The notes: a model not told the origin generated them from the letters alone. A stretch of 64,000 nt of DNA from an uncultured Bacilli bacterium (GCA_934167875.1 CAKPMC010000001.1:77466-141465); one strand, 5' to 3'; shown: positions 1 to 8,885, counted from the stretch's first letter. Numbers and translations: made by a program.

Positions 1-735
1 TGTTTCTTGATTATTATAGTAATCAGTAGTTAAATTACCTGATAATCTGTTTATAGAAAAATCTAAATAATAATTTGTAGGATCGTTTGCATCAATAATT
101 AAATCAATCATTCTATTATTATTAGCTTCCTCAGCATACATATTATTACCACGTAAAACAACAGTATTACCATTAGGTAAAATGTAATTAACTACTGGTC
201 TCATAAGTCTTTTATTATTTATTACTGTTTCTGTAGCTTCAAGTGTATATGGCAAATTTTTAACTAATTTACCGTTTTTACACAAATATTTAACCCTTTT
301 TACTTGTTTATTTACTTTTATAAAACCAAATATAGAAAAAATTATAAAAGAAATAGGTAAAATAAGAAAAAGTGGCATCCATTTTGAAGTAGTTTTTGAA
401 GATTCACTCATACAATTAGTAGGATTATCTTTTTCATAATAAACCTTTTCATTTTTAGTATTTGGCTTATTAGTTGATTTTTTAATTGAATTGCATTTAT
501 AAGTCTTACCATCTACTTCATAATAATAAACCTTCGAATAAAAGGTATCACCTTTTTCAGTAGAAGTATCAAGTACAACCTTATTTGACATAACAGAGGA
601 ATCAAATTTACTTTTTCTAGCTTCAGTATAATAACACATTATTGATATTACTACTAAAAAAATTATTCCAATAAAAAGACTAATTTGATATTCTTTTCTA
701 TTTCCTTTTACATTTTTAAAATTAACTCTATACAT
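1..735 (-). CDS. DUF3592-like two-TM membrane protein (partial)
   Basis: This reading frame runs from an ATG at 735 off the left edge of the window, giving 245 codons with no stop. The protein has a TM helix near residues 20-35, an extracytoplasmic stretch of about 90 residues with the pattern KVYYYEVDGKTYKC followed by KVYYEKDNPTNC, and a second TM near 145-165. That arrangement resembles DUF3592-type proteins (inference by pattern). A GGGAG ribosome binding site six bases before the ATG lies inside the end of the upstream dehydrogenase gene, so the two genes are probably translated from one message. Its function is unknown. The C-terminus is outside the window. Confidence 0.65.
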   Translation of the reverse strand, partial: MYRVNFKNVKGNRKEYQISLFIGIIFLVVISIMCYYTEARKSKFDSSVMSNKVVLDTSTEKGDTFYSKVYYYEVDGKTYKCNSIKKSTNKPNTKNEKVYYEKDNPTNCMSESSKTTSKWMPLFLILPISFIIFSIFGFIKVNKQVKRVKYLCKNGKLVKNLPYTLEATETVINNKRLMRPVVNYILPNGNTVVLRGNNMYAEEANNNRMIDLIIDANDPTNYYLDFSINRLSGNLTTDYYNNQET

Positions 736-736
736 A

Positions 737-1534
737 CTAAACTCCCATACTCATGGTTTCAGGAAGAGTTGAACCACCATCAATTACTATTCCTTGACCT
801 GTAATATAACTTGATTCATTACTAGCTAAAAATGCTGCTAACTCACCAAGTTCTTCTATTGTCCCCAATCTTTTCATTGGAATACCTTTAGCAATTCCAT
901 TAACAACTTCACTAGGATTATTATGATTAGTTTCCTTACTCATTCCCTCAACCATTGGTGTCATAATATATCCTGGCATAATAGCATTAACACGAATATT
1001 ATCATCTACTAATTCCATAGCTAGTGATTTAGTAAAACCAAGAAGTGCTGCTTTAGTAGTAGCATAAGCAACTTCCCCACTATCTGCAACAAGTGGTCCT
1101 GTCACACTAGACAAATTAATAATACTAGAACTATCATTCTTCTTCATATAAGGAACTACAGCTTTACTAACATTCCAAGTTCCTTTAATATTAATATCAA
1201 AATGATAATCTCTTAATGAATCATCCATCTTTTCAAAAGTTTCTAACTTACAAACTCCTGCATTATTAACAAGAATATCAATATGACCATGTTTCTCCAT
1301 AACTGCATCTACACAAGCCTTAACCATACTTTTATCTCTAATATCAACTTTATATCCTGAAATAGTAGCATTAGGAAATTCACTTCTTAATTCCTTTAAT
1401 GTTTCTTTTATCTTATCTGAATAATCAAAAATAATAACACTACAACCATATTTAAGAAACACCTTAGTAATACCTAAACCATTACCCATAGCTCCACCAG
1501 TCACTATAGCTAATTTATTTTCTAATTTATTCAT
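737..1534 (-). CDS. ucpA: SDR oxidoreductase, UcpA-like
   Basis: This is a 265-aa classical short-chain dehydrogenase/reductase, an NAD(P)(H)-dependent cytoplasmic enzyme. It shows the glycine-rich cofactor loop TGGAMGNG near residue 12, the NNAG motif near 90, and the Ser/YATTK catalytic site near 143-161. The C-terminal signature IDGGSTLPETMSMGV and the internal NNAGVCKLETF and INIKGTWNVSKAV stretches match, from memory, the E. coli UcpA subgroup closely, more than generic FabG. The substrate of UcpA is not established; in E. coli it has been linked to furan tolerance. The start is set by AAGGAGG seven bases upstream. One base separates it from the downstream membrane protein gene. Confidence 0.82.
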   Translation of the reverse strand: MNKLENKLAIVTGGAMGNGLGITKVFLKYGCSVIIFDYSDKIKETLKELRSEFPNATISGYKVDIRDKSMVKACVDAVMEKHGHIDILVNNAGVCKLETFEKMDDSLRDYHFDINIKGTWNVSKAVVPYMKKNDSSSIINLSSVTGPLVADSGEVAYATTKAALLGFTKSLAMELVDDNIRVNAIMPGYIMTPMVEGMSKETNHNNPSEVVNGIAKGIPMKRLGTIEELGELAAFLASNESSYITGQGIVIDGGSTLPETMSMGV

Positions 1535-1573
1535 AATAACCTCCTTATTCTAAGAAGATTATATCACTTATAA

Positions 1574-2062
1574 TTATCTTTTCATAGTATAAACATTTAT
1601 TAAACAATTATCTCCTTTAGTATTAAATGATCTATCATACATAAAATTAGCATTTATAGCACACTTAGTACTAGCTTTATTTAATTGTTTAATATAAAGT
1701 TCAATTGCTTTTATATTTTTCATATTTTGAAAGATATATTTAGAACTTTCAATTAATATTTGTGTACCATAGTTCATTTTTCGATAATCAGGATGAACCC
1801 CATAATGTAAATTTAAAATGCCATCACTATCAACAAAAGCACATCTAATAAAACCAACTAATTTTCTATTATCTGCCATTATATATGCTGGTCCAACTAA
1901 AAGTTTATCTGTACCCTCAGATTCTTCCAACCATTCATCAAGATGATTAGATACAAATTGACACACTAATGGATCAGAAGTAATTTCTTTAATAAAACGT
2001 AATTTTCTTTTATCACTGCTACAATAATCAGTAATTATTAAATTACTAATTTTAGTTTTCAA
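1574..2062 (-). CDS. GNAT family N-acetyltransferase (copy 1)
   Basis: This is a 162-aa GNAT-fold protein. The acetyl-CoA binding region reads LHYGVHPDYRKMNYGTQIL, the motif A (Q/RxxGxG/A-like) equivalent, here with N-Y-G. I choose a TTG start at 2062 rather than upstream ATGs: it is preceded by GAGGTGAT at correct spacing, and the resulting N-terminus (KTKISNLIITDYCSSD) aligns with that of the upstream neighbour (QISIGNLMITSFCSDS). The start overlaps the end of the upstream gene by 11 nt, so translation is probably coupled. The two genes look like a diverged tandem duplication. The acceptor substrate cannot be predicted. Confidence 0.7.
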   Translation of the reverse strand: MKTKISNLIITDYCSSDKRKLRFIKEITSDPLVCQFVSNHLDEWLEESEGTDKLLVGPAYIMADNRKLVGFIRCAFVDSDGILNLHYGVHPDYRKMNYGTQILIESSKYIFQNMKNIKAIELYIKQLNKASTKCAINANFMYDRSFNTKGDNCLINVYTMKR

Positions 2063-2579
2063 TAGTATCACCTCTAGAATATCTATAAACATAATAATAT
2101 TCATTATTATTTTCTGAAACACACTTATATTTAGCTTTTTTAGCACAGCCTAAACTAGCATAATTATCTTTACGAATATGTAATTCAACAGTATTAATAT
2201 TATCAAATGTAAATAAATACTTACTACACTCTTCAAGTATTTGTTGACCATATCCTCTTCTATTAGAGTCAGATTGTCCCAAAAAACCCAATCTTCTATA
2301 TTCAGGATGAACAGCATATCTTAATTCTACTATTCCTTCTTCTTCAGATATTCCTTCGATATAAATATAACCAACTAATTCATCATTATCTTGTATAATA
2401 TAAGAATGTTCTAATTCTATATCTTCACTTTCTTCTAATTCTATTAAATCTTTTCCTATTGATGTAGATACAAATTCATAAATAGCGTCATCCCTAATTA
2501 AGTCAAATCTAAATTTTTGATGTTTTATACTATCACTACAAAAGCTAGTAATCATTAAGTTTCCTATTGATATCTGCAT
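2052..2579 (-). CDS. GNAT family N-acetyltransferase (copy 2)
   Basis: This is a 175-aa protein with the GNAT fold pattern: a beta-strand ELRYAVHPEYRRLG, the acetyl-CoA loop RRGYGQQILEE and the later helix ASLGCAKKAKY. It starts at ATG 2579 behind GGAAGTGAT. It is the paralogue of the gene that overlaps its 3' end, and both carry an unusual acidic segment (LEESEDIELEHSYII here, LEESEGTDKLLVGPAYI there). Both are predicted cytoplasmic acetyltransferases of unknown substrate; aminoglycoside, ribosomal-protein and metabolite acetylation are all possible in this family. Confidence 0.75.
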   Translation of the reverse strand: MQISIGNLMITSFCSDSIKHQKFRFDLIRDDAIYEFVSTSIGKDLIELEESEDIELEHSYIIQDNDELVGYIYIEGISEEEGIVELRYAVHPEYRRLGFLGQSDSNRRGYGQQILEECSKYLFTFDNINTVELHIRKDNYASLGCAKKAKYKCVSENNNEYYYVYRYSRGDTIEN

Positions 2580-2620
2580 AATATCACTTCCAATGTTTGC
2601 ATATTATATCATAATCACTA

Positions 2621-4141
2621 TTATTTGTCTATCATTTGCTCAATTTCAGAAATAAATATAGATTTATTATTTTTAGGAGTCAACAAATAAGTATAATTTT
2701 TAGTTCTAGTTAAAGCTACATAAAATAATCTTCTTTCTTCACTATAAGGATATTTTTCAAATTGCTTCGAAACTAATCTTAAAATTTTATCATCTTTAAT
2801 TTGATTAGGAAAGCCTAAAAATTTATTCTCCAAATTTATTATAATTACATTTTCTTCCTCGAGTCCCTTAGATTTATGAACAGTCATAAAATAAATATTA
2901 ATATTAGAATTTTTCTTATAAATTAGCTTATTATTATCACCTAAAACAATATCATCATCAAATATCATATTAATATCTTTATTATTTCTACCAAGTATTA
3001 AAATAGGTTTATTAGTTTCTAAATATATTTTTTCTATAAGTTTCTTCAATTCACTAATAAAATTATCATAGTAAATAATTTTAACAGGATTTTTTAAATG
3101 TTTACCTGAATGTAAATTTTTTTTAATTTGCTTAGGATTCTTCATCACAAAATTACCAGCTATTTTTATTAATTCTTGACTATTACGATATGTATTTTCT
3201 ATCTTCATTATTTTAGCATTATTAAAATATTCTTTAAAATTTAAAAACAAAGAAACATCACATCCAGTAAATCTATAAATAGATTGAAAATCATCTCCTA
3301 CAACCATCAAATTACCACTACAAGCATTTAAAATTTCTCTAACTAAACAAAATCTAACATAAGACGTATCCTGATATTCATCAATAATTACGTATTTAAA
3401 TTTTTTATTAATACCATTTTCTTTTATATAATTAGTTGCATAATAAATCATATCATCAAAGTCAATTTCTTTATTAGCTACTAGATATTCCTGATATTGA
3501 ATATAAAAATTCAAAGCTAAAATTAAAAAACACTTTTCATGTATGTATTTTTTATATGAAAAAGTTTTACTTATCTGTTTTAAAAATTTATTAAAATCAG
3601 TTAACTTATAATTATTACACTTAAAAAGATGTAAAAAAGTAGCTAATAATTTTTCTAATAACTCTATTTGTTGATAATTATATTTATAAAAATGATTATA
3701 TTTTTCTATTAAATCATCTTTATATCTTAATCTAAAATATTTAAATAATAACTTTATATAGTTAGGATATTCTAAAATACTAACACTAAAAAATTCATGA
3801 ATAATGTTTTCTAATGTATTACTATCAGCAATTTCATAATTATTATTACTATTTTTTAATATTTCTAATGATAGCTTATGAAATGTATAAACAGGCATTG
3901 AATAATTAAATTCTTTTTCAATTTTCTCTTTTAAGCTATTAGCACTAGCCCTAGTAAAAGAAATACACAATATATCATTAGGATCTATTTTCTTTTCTTC
4001 AACTAAATAGTATATCTTACCCAAGATAGTTAAAGTTTTACCACTTCCGGCACCAGCCACCACTAAAAGATATCTACTATCATCATAAACAATATCTAAT
4101 TGTTGTTTATCCAAATAATAACCACATATTTTTTTCTCCAT
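2621..4141 (-). CDS. Short UvrD/Rep-like SF1 helicase
   Basis: A 506-aa superfamily 1 helicase, clearly shorter than UvrD or PcrA (over 650 aa). Motifs in order: Q motif/Walker A AGAGSGKT near residue 30, motif II IIDEYQDTSY near 255, motif III VVGDDFQSIYRFTG near 282, motif V MTVHKSKGLEEENVI near 420, and motif VI RRLFYVALTRTKN near 475. All catalytic motifs are intact, so it should be an ATP-dependent 3'-5' DNA translocase. The missing length is in the 1B/2B insertions and C-terminal tail. Start is ATG with GGTGAT seven bases upstream. It sits alone between the GNAT pair and a terminator, and nothing nearby indicates a specific pathway. Confidence 0.8.
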   Translation of the reverse strand: MEKKICGYYLDKQQLDIVYDDSRYLLVVAGAGSGKTLTILGKIYYLVEEKKIDPNDILCISFTRASANSLKEKIEKEFNYSMPVYTFHKLSLEILKNSNNNYEIADSNTLENIIHEFFSVSILEYPNYIKLLFKYFRLRYKDDLIEKYNHFYKYNYQQIELLEKLLATFLHLFKCNNYKLTDFNKFLKQISKTFSYKKYIHEKCFLILALNFYIQYQEYLVANKEIDFDDMIYYATNYIKENGINKKFKYVIIDEYQDTSYVRFCLVREILNACSGNLMVVGDDFQSIYRFTGCDVSLFLNFKEYFNNAKIMKIENTYRNSQELIKIAGNFVMKNPKQIKKNLHSGKHLKNPVKIIYYDNFISELKKLIEKIYLETNKPILILGRNNKDINMIFDDDIVLGDNNKLIYKKNSNINIYFMTVHKSKGLEEENVIIINLENKFLGFPNQIKDDKILRLVSKQFEKYPYSEERRLFYVALTRTKNYTYLLTPKNNKSIFISEIEQMIDK

Positions 4142-4169
4142 TAGATCACCAGTCTGATTATATTAAAAA

Positions 4170-4206
4170 GAAATAAAAAAGACAAAGAACTAATTTTCTC
4201 TTTGTC
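4170..4206 (-). terminator. Rho-independent terminator after the CcdA-like gene
   Basis: An 8-bp perfect stem (4181-4188 with 4199-4206, GACAAAGA/TCTTTGTC) is followed on the minus strand by a T-rich run (4171-4180). It closes the cysteine desulfurase-thioredoxin-CcdA operon and separates it from the UvrD-like gene. Confidence 0.8.
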
Positions 4207-4299
4207 AATTAATAATAAAAATAAAATTATTATAATCATCAAGTAAATTTTAAATTTTCAATCAAAACAAGTAAACAATTTATCAAATTACTAATAATA

Positions 4300-5484
4300 T
4301 TAAAAATTAAGCATTACCCATTCTGGTTTAAATATTAGTAATACCCCCATAAGTAACATTAATATCCCACCAATTAAATTAACATATTTATTATATTTAG
4401 TACTTATTCCTTTAGCTTCGAATGCTTTAATTGATAAAATTAAAACTACTAAATCATCTATTATATAAAATAATATATATATTAATAAATAAAGTATTTT
4501 AGATACACCATGAATATTATTTAAAGACAAAATCTCTAAAAATATTGTTGGAAAACCAAGTGAACAAGCAAGTTCAATTAAATTAACTGATACTGCTAAC
4601 AAACCAGTACCAAGAATCATTAGAACTAAACTATTATTTTCTAAAATTTTATTTATTTTAGTAATAATAGTTTTTCTTTTATCTTTATCTACTACATGGC
4701 ATCCAGTATCTTTTCTAGTTTTTATATAAACATATAAATTATAAATACCCAAAATAATAGCTAAACAAGCAATAATAGTTCTAATATATATTACTGTAGT
4801 TAAATCTAATATAATTCCAATCCCCAACATAGATAAAAAATAAATTAATCCTGATACTAACACAAAAGTTAATCCAATTATTTTCATCTTCTTTTTATCT
4901 TTGGCCATTATACACATATTAATTAATAGTAATAATATCCACATCGCACATGGATTAAATCCATCAATGAAACCTAATACTACCGCTACTAATGGAATAG
5001 AGACTGTTTTCATATCAACATTACCAAGAACAGGTATATTAGCACTATCAGTACTTGAAGAAGTATTTTCATCAAGTTTAATATATTCTTTAATCTTGCT
5101 TTCAATTCTTGAACCTATAGCTTCAGAATATCCAACAAAATAACTATCGCCTATAACTGTATAAGGTACACCATTAGATTTAGTATCACCAAGTACACTA
5201 CGAACTTCATTTAAATAATTACTATTTTCTTCATTATACCAAACTTCAAATTCATAAATGTTTAAATAATCACCATATTCATTAGCTATTTCTTTTAACC
5301 ATTTTTCTTCTTGAGCACAATGAGGACAACCATCACCCTTAAACATATATAAATTTATTTTTTTATTATCAACCTTAGTACCAGTAATAGGTGCTACAAC
5401 ATCATTATAATCACTACTATATGCAAACACATTAAATGGTACTATTAATAAAATTAATAATAATATTTTAACTACTCTTTTCAT
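4300..5484 (-). CDS. Thioredoxin-CcdA (DsbD-like) thiol transporter
   Basis: A 394-aa membrane protein. It has an N-terminal signal peptide (residues 1-21), an extracytoplasmic thioredoxin-like domain with active site CPHC near residue 54, then about six TM helices from residue 160, including a FIDGFNPCAMW segment typical of CcdA/DsbD (GxxxPC). Known role of the family: carrying electrons from cytoplasmic thioredoxin across the membrane to extracytoplasmic thiols. The domain order (periplasmic-type Trx before the CcdA core) is a compact DsbD-like fusion. Its ATG overlaps the stop of the upstream thioredoxin gene (TAATG), so the two are coupled; the upstream partner is the likely cytoplasmic electron donor. 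Confidence 0.78.
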   Translation of the reverse strand: MKRVVKILLLILLIVPFNVFAYSSDYNDVVAPITGTKVDNKKINLYMFKGDGCPHCAQEEKWLKEIANEYGDYLNIYEFEVWYNEENSNYLNEVRSVLGDTKSNGVPYTVIGDSYFVGYSEAIGSRIESKIKEYIKLDENTSSSTDSANIPVLGNVDMKTVSIPLVAVVLGFIDGFNPCAMWILLLLINMCIMAKDKKKMKIIGLTFVLVSGLIYFLSMLGIGIILDLTTVIYIRTIIACLAIILGIYNLYVYIKTRKDTGCHVVDKDKRKTIITKINKILENNSLVLMILGTGLLAVSVNLIELACSLGFPTIFLEILSLNNIHGVSKILYLLIYILFYIIDDLVVLILSIKAFEAKGISTKYNKYVNLIGGILMLLMGVLLIFKPEWVMLNF

Positions 5485-5741
5485 TATACTTCCTCTAATT
5501 CCCTCAATATTTCTTTTTTACTTTTTTCGCCAACTATTCTTTTTATTTCGATATTATCATCTAAAACAATCACACATGGTACAACATCACCAACACTGTA
5601 TTTTTCTACTATATCATTATCAAGATCATAATCATAATCAATATATTCATAATTAGGATATTCCTTTTCTATTTCTTTCCATATTCCTTTTGATACTAAA
5701 CATCCTGGACACCACATAGCATTTATTCTAATTATTTTCAT
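5484..5741 (-). CDS. Small thioredoxin-family protein
   Basis: An 85-aa single-domain thioredoxin fold with active site WCPGC near residue 12 and a cis-proline-like VVPCVIV region near 57. It lacks a signal peptide and is therefore cytoplasmic. It starts at ATG 5741 behind GGAGATAATAA, inside the 3' end of the cysteine desulfurase gene (14-nt overlap), and its stop overlaps the CcdA-like start. This arrangement suggests it feeds reducing equivalents to the membrane protein, or reduces sulfur species made by the desulfurase. The latter is inference. Confidence 0.75.
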   Translation of the reverse strand: MKIIRINAMWCPGCLVSKGIWKEIEKEYPNYEYIDYDYDLDNDIVEKYSVGDVVPCVIVLDDNIEIKRIVGEKSKKEILRELEEV

Positions 5742-6840
5742 TTATTATCTCCTTTAAAACTTTTATAAATTCTTCTAATTCTTTCATTGTAGTAATATGA
5801 GATAAACTAACTCTAATAGAGTTTCTAGCTAAATCTTCACTTCTAGTTATAGCTAAAACTGATTTACTAGGGCTTGTACCAAGTGAACAAGCAGATTGTT
5901 TAGAAACACATATTCCCCTATTATACAATTCACTAACTATTTTATCGGCATTATAAATACTAAAATTTATAGTACTAACAATACTATTACTAGGTGTATT
6001 TATATGAATACCAGAAATAGTACCAAGTTCATTAATTATATATTCTTTAAGAGTTTTTATATAATTTAGTTTCTCACTTAAATTTTTAGTAGCTAACTCT
6101 AAAGCATAAGCTAAAGCTACACAATTAGCAGTAACTGGAGTACCACTTCTATAAATAGTAGTTGATTTACCACCATGAATTAATGGAACTAACTTCTTAT
6201 TATTAAAATTAATTAAAGCACCAATACCATTTAAACCAAAAAATTTATGAGAAGCAAAAGTTAAAAAATCGACACCACTATAATCAATATTAACTTTACC
6301 AATAGCTTGAGTAGCATCAGTATGAATAATAGCATTAGAATTATTTTTAACTATCTTAACTATATCATTAATAGGTTGAATAGTACCAAGTTCAGAATCA
6401 ACACTACATATACTAACTAAAACAGTATCTCTTCTTATTTCTTTTTTTAATACTTCTAAATCAACTTGTCCATCACTATTAAGAGGAATAATTGATACTT
6501 CATATCCCTTAGAAGTTAAATAATTACATGGGGCTACAATACTAGAATGTTCAACTTCTGAAATAATAATATGTTTTCCTATATCTTTATATCTTTCACA
6601 TATTCCCTTTATTACTAAGTTATTTGCTTCACTTGAACCACTTGTATAGATAATATTATTTTTATCAGTATTAAAATAATCAGCAATCAATTTACTTGCA
6701 TCATCTATTTCTTTTTTAGCACTAATACCAGCTTCATGTAAACTATTAGGATTGCCACAATATTTTAAAGTTATTTCATTAAATTTATCTAACACTCTTT
6801 TATCTACAGGAGTATTAGCAGCATAATCTAAATAAATCAT
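5728..6840 (-). CDS. Cysteine desulfurase, NifS/IscS-like (paralogue 1)
   Basis: A 370-aa PLP-dependent aminotransferase-fold enzyme that takes sulfur from L-cysteine to a persulfide. Features: N-terminal MIYLDYAANTPVD, the PLP lysine in TFASHKFFGLNGIGAL near residue 200, the STIYRSGTP motif near 228, and the catalytic-cysteine loop QSACSLGTSPS near 320. It heads an operon with a thioredoxin and a CcdA-like thiol transporter, an unusual partnership compared with the usual MnmA, IscU or SufU. The AGGAGG site before ATG 6840 and a consensus promoter at 6864-6892 define the transcription unit. Confidence 0.88.
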   Translation of the reverse strand: MIYLDYAANTPVDKRVLDKFNEITLKYCGNPNSLHEAGISAKKEIDDASKLIADYFNTDKNNIIYTSGSSEANNLVIKGICERYKDIGKHIIISEVEHSSIVAPCNYLTSKGYEVSIIPLNSDGQVDLEVLKKEIRRDTVLVSICSVDSELGTIQPINDIVKIVKNNSNAIIHTDATQAIGKVNIDYSGVDFLTFASHKFFGLNGIGALINFNNKKLVPLIHGGKSTTIYRSGTPVTANCVALAYALELATKNLSEKLNYIKTLKEYIINELGTISGIHINTPSNSIVSTINFSIYNADKIVSELYNRGICVSKQSACSLGTSPSKSVLAITRSEDLARNSIRVSLSHITTMKELEEFIKVLKEIINENN

Positions 6841-6863
6841 AATTACCTCCTAGCAACTCCTAA

Positions 6864-6892
6864 ATTATATCTGTACAAAATAAAAATGTAAA
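6864..6892 (-). promoter_or_regulatory. SigA-type promoter of the desulfurase-Trx-CcdA operon
   Basis: Minus strand: -35 TTTACA (6887-6892), 17-bp spacer, -10 TATAAT (6864-6869), 24 nt upstream of the start codon. Confidence 0.75.
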
Positions 6893-6923
6893 TAATTTAG
6901 AACTAGAGTTGAGGTTGAGTTAA

Positions 6924-6961
6924 AAAAATAAAGAAAAAATCAGACTTTAAATAGTCTGATT
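6924..6961 (-). terminator. Terminator downstream of tRNA-His
   Basis: A 9-bp perfect stem (6938-6946 with 6953-6961, AATCAGACT/AGTCTGATT), 6-nt loop, followed on the minus strand by a T-rich run. It lies 14 nt past the encoded CCA of the tRNA. Confidence 0.85.
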
Positions 6962-6974
6962 ATATGTTCAAATA

Positions 6975-7051
6975 TGGGGCGGAATATGGGAATCGAACCC
7001 ATGCATACCGGAGCCACAATCCGGCGTGTTAACCACTTCACCAATACCGCC
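6975..7051 (-). tRNA. tRNA-His (GTG)
   Basis: Minus-strand cloverleaf with anticodon GTG in the loop TTGTGGC closed by CCGGA/TCCGG, T-arm GGGTTCGATTCCC and an encoded 3' CCA (6975-6977). The extra 5' guanosine of tRNA-His (G-1, base 7051) is encoded opposite C73 (6978). The acceptor stem carries one U-U opposition (7046 with 6983). A promoter and a terminator flank it, so it is a monocistronic tRNA gene. Confidence 0.95.
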
Positions 7052-7069
7052 ATACATAATGCATTTCTT

Positions 7070-7113
7070 ATAAATAAAAAATACATTCTTATTTTACCAA
7101 TAAAAATGTATTT
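7070..7113 (-). terminator. AT-rich terminator of the DUF6273-like gene
   Basis: A 15-bp stem with one G-U pair (7079-7093 with 7099-7113), 5-nt loop, followed on the minus strand by TTTATTTATAAG. It overlaps the -10 and spacer of the tRNA-His promoter. Confidence 0.7.
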
Positions 7114-7119
7114 TGACAA
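7091..7119 (-). promoter_or_regulatory. Promoter of tRNA-His
   Basis: Minus strand: -35 TTGTCA (7114-7119), 17-bp spacer, -10 TAAAAT (7091-7096), about 40 nt upstream of the tRNA 5' end. Confidence 0.6.
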
Positions 7120-7128
7120 GTCCTTTTT

Positions 7129-8226
7129 TTACTTAATTATAAATGGATCTTCACTTGTACCAGTACCTTTTGAATATAAAGCATCTTTAGCTAAATAAAT
7201 AACTGGTCTAGCATAACCATTAGATGCAGCTTTATTAGATTCAACAACACCATCACTAGAAACCTTATATACTTTAAAAGTATTACTAGCATCAGCTGTT
7301 AATGTCCACCAACTATATTCAAAATGAGTTAAATAATTATAATTAGAACAACTTACAGTACTAACAGAATTACAATTACTATCAACACTAGCATTTATAA
7401 AATCATAAACAGGTAATAATCCAATATATTGATTTTCTAAATAATTACTCTTTTCAATTGAGCCATCATTAGTAATATCACTATCATATCTTTTACCTAT
7501 ATATAATGCATGACTAGCAAGTAATTTTTTACTATTTTTATTAAATAAAGTATCACCTTCATAATTACTCTTTAAAGTATCATAAATTCTACTTACTGAA
7601 TAATCATTAATACCATCATTTCTATTCTTTTCAGTATTAAAACGATCATCCCAAACTACTTTATCACTTTTTTCATCTAAAATCATTACTACTTTTTCAT
7701 CTTCTACTTTAACAATTCTCCATGTTTTACCAGAAAATTTAACATAATTAGCAGGATCTTCTCCCCTATAAACTAATTCACCATTTAATTCATATAAACC
7801 AGAACCAGTATATACTTTATTAACACTTGAAGAAATATAAGAACTTAAAGTTTTAGTAGCATAATCTTTACCACAATCAAGTATTGGCGTATAACGATAC
7901 TCTCCACCTGCATAACTAACAATAACAGTAGCTTTACAACTTACATTTTTCATTTTCTTAGTAAGTTCATTCATATTTTTTAAATATCCTGCTGCAGTTA
8001 AAGCTGAATCATTAATAGTAATTTCTTCATTCTCACTCTTAGGAAGAAGTGAAGAATTATCACTATAATATTTTTGTGCTGCTTTTGAAACAGTATCTTC
8101 AATATCTTTATAACTAGTTTTACCAAAGATAGCATTATAAATTAAAAGTATAATTATTATTAAAATAACTAATCCTATAGTGCCACCCATAATTATTAAT
8201 AATTTCTTTTTACCTAAATCTTTCAT
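7129..8226 (-). CDS. Surface-exposed membrane-anchored protein, DUF6273-like
   Basis: A 365-aa protein with a short cytoplasmic N-terminus, one TM helix (residues 9-30, GGTIGLVILIIIILLIYN) and a large extracytoplasmic domain. Features include FSGKTWRIVKVEDEKVVMI near 170 and a C-terminal YARPVIYLAK...GTGTSEDPFIIK. The Trp-rich WWTLTAD motif and the C-terminal PVIYL pattern recall DUF6273-type surface domains common in gut Bacillota (recognition from memory). Four cysteines (near 111, 118, 272, 280) could form disulfides. The function is unknown. The AT-rich terminator at 7070-7113 follows it. Start is ATG behind GGAGCTAACT. Confidence 0.6.
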   Translation of the reverse strand: MKDLGKKKLLIIMGGTIGLVILIIIILLIYNAIFGKTSYKDIEDTVSKAAQKYYSDNSSLLPKSENEEITINDSALTAAGYLKNMNELTKKMKNVSCKATVIVSYAGGEYRYTPILDCGKDYATKTLSSYISSSVNKVYTGSGLYELNGELVYRGEDPANYVKFSGKTWRIVKVEDEKVVMILDEKSDKVVWDDRFNTEKNRNDGINDYSVSRIYDTLKSNYEGDTLFNKNSKKLLASHALYIGKRYDSDITNDGSIEKSNYLENQYIGLLPVYDFINASVDSNCNSVSTVSCSNYNYLTHFEYSWWTLTADASNTFKVYKVSSDGVVESNKAASNGYARPVIYLAKDALYSKGTGTSEDPFIIK

Positions 8227-8392
8227 AGTTAGCTCCTTTATTTACAACATAATTATAGCAAACCTTCTTTTTTTATTCAATACCTATAATGTACAGTTAT
8301 GTTAAGTATTAACTATTTAAAATTAGTGAAGTTAGACTATTGCCCATACCAACTCTTGCCCATATCATAAACTAAATTGAAGGAGAGATTTT

Positions 8393-8884
8393 ATGAATAA
8401 TAATGGATTTAATGAATTTGGCTATCCAAATATGAATCTTATAAATAATATGTTAGTGCCTAACGATATGAATAACTTAACTAATAATATGTTAGATAAT
8501 AATAACTTAAATAACATGATAAATAATAATCAAAAATTAGCTGGACCATATGATGGTTTTATTAAAGGTAATTTATTTAATAATTTATATAATCAATATA
8601 AAAGTTATAGGCCAACAAGATTATCACCTAATAATGAACAAGCCGAATTATTATTAAATGTAGATCAAACTACTTTTGCAGCACATGAATTAAAATTATA
8701 TTTAGATGTATATCCAAATGATACAAATATGATAAATCTATATAATGAATATCAAAAAATAGCTAGTGAGCAAATTAAAGCTTATGAAAGAAAGTATGGA
8801 CCTCTTTTAGCAGATAGTCCATCAGCTAATAATTCATTTAGTTGGGAAGCTTACAGCTGGCCATGGGAAACGGAGGAAATGTAA
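8393..8884 (+). CDS. cotJB: Spore-coat protein, CotJA-like/CotJB fusion
   Basis: A 163-aa protein. Residues 1-50 are a low-complexity Asn/Met stretch. Residues 53-75 (PYDGFIKGNLFNNLYNQYKS) resemble the CotJA core. Residues 80-163 match CotJB: QTTFAAHELKLYLDVYPND, a KYGPLL segment and a C-terminal WPWE. In Bacillus, cotJA, cotJB and cotJC are separate genes of a sigma-E operon; here A-like and B appear joined. It starts at ATG 8393 behind AAGGAGAG and lies one base before cotJC. It is one of few plus-strand units in the window. The CotJA assignment is weaker than the CotJB one. Confidence 0.7.
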   Translation: MNNNGFNEFGYPNMNLINNMLVPNDMNNLTNNMLDNNNLNNMINNNQKLAGPYDGFIKGNLFNNLYNQYKSYRPTRLSPNNEQAELLLNVDQTTFAAHELKLYLDVYPNDTNMINLYNEYQKIASEQIKAYERKYGPLLADSPSANNSFSWEAYSWPWETEEM

Positions 8885-8885
8885 G

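Noticed and set aside
6974..7198. Plus-strand open frame over the tRNA
   Set aside because: It is the antisense of tRNA-His and its promoter region.
8341..8392. Sigma-E promoter upstream of the cotJ genes
   Set aside because: CATATCAT at 8361-8368 resembles a -10, but no matching -35 is found at the right distance.
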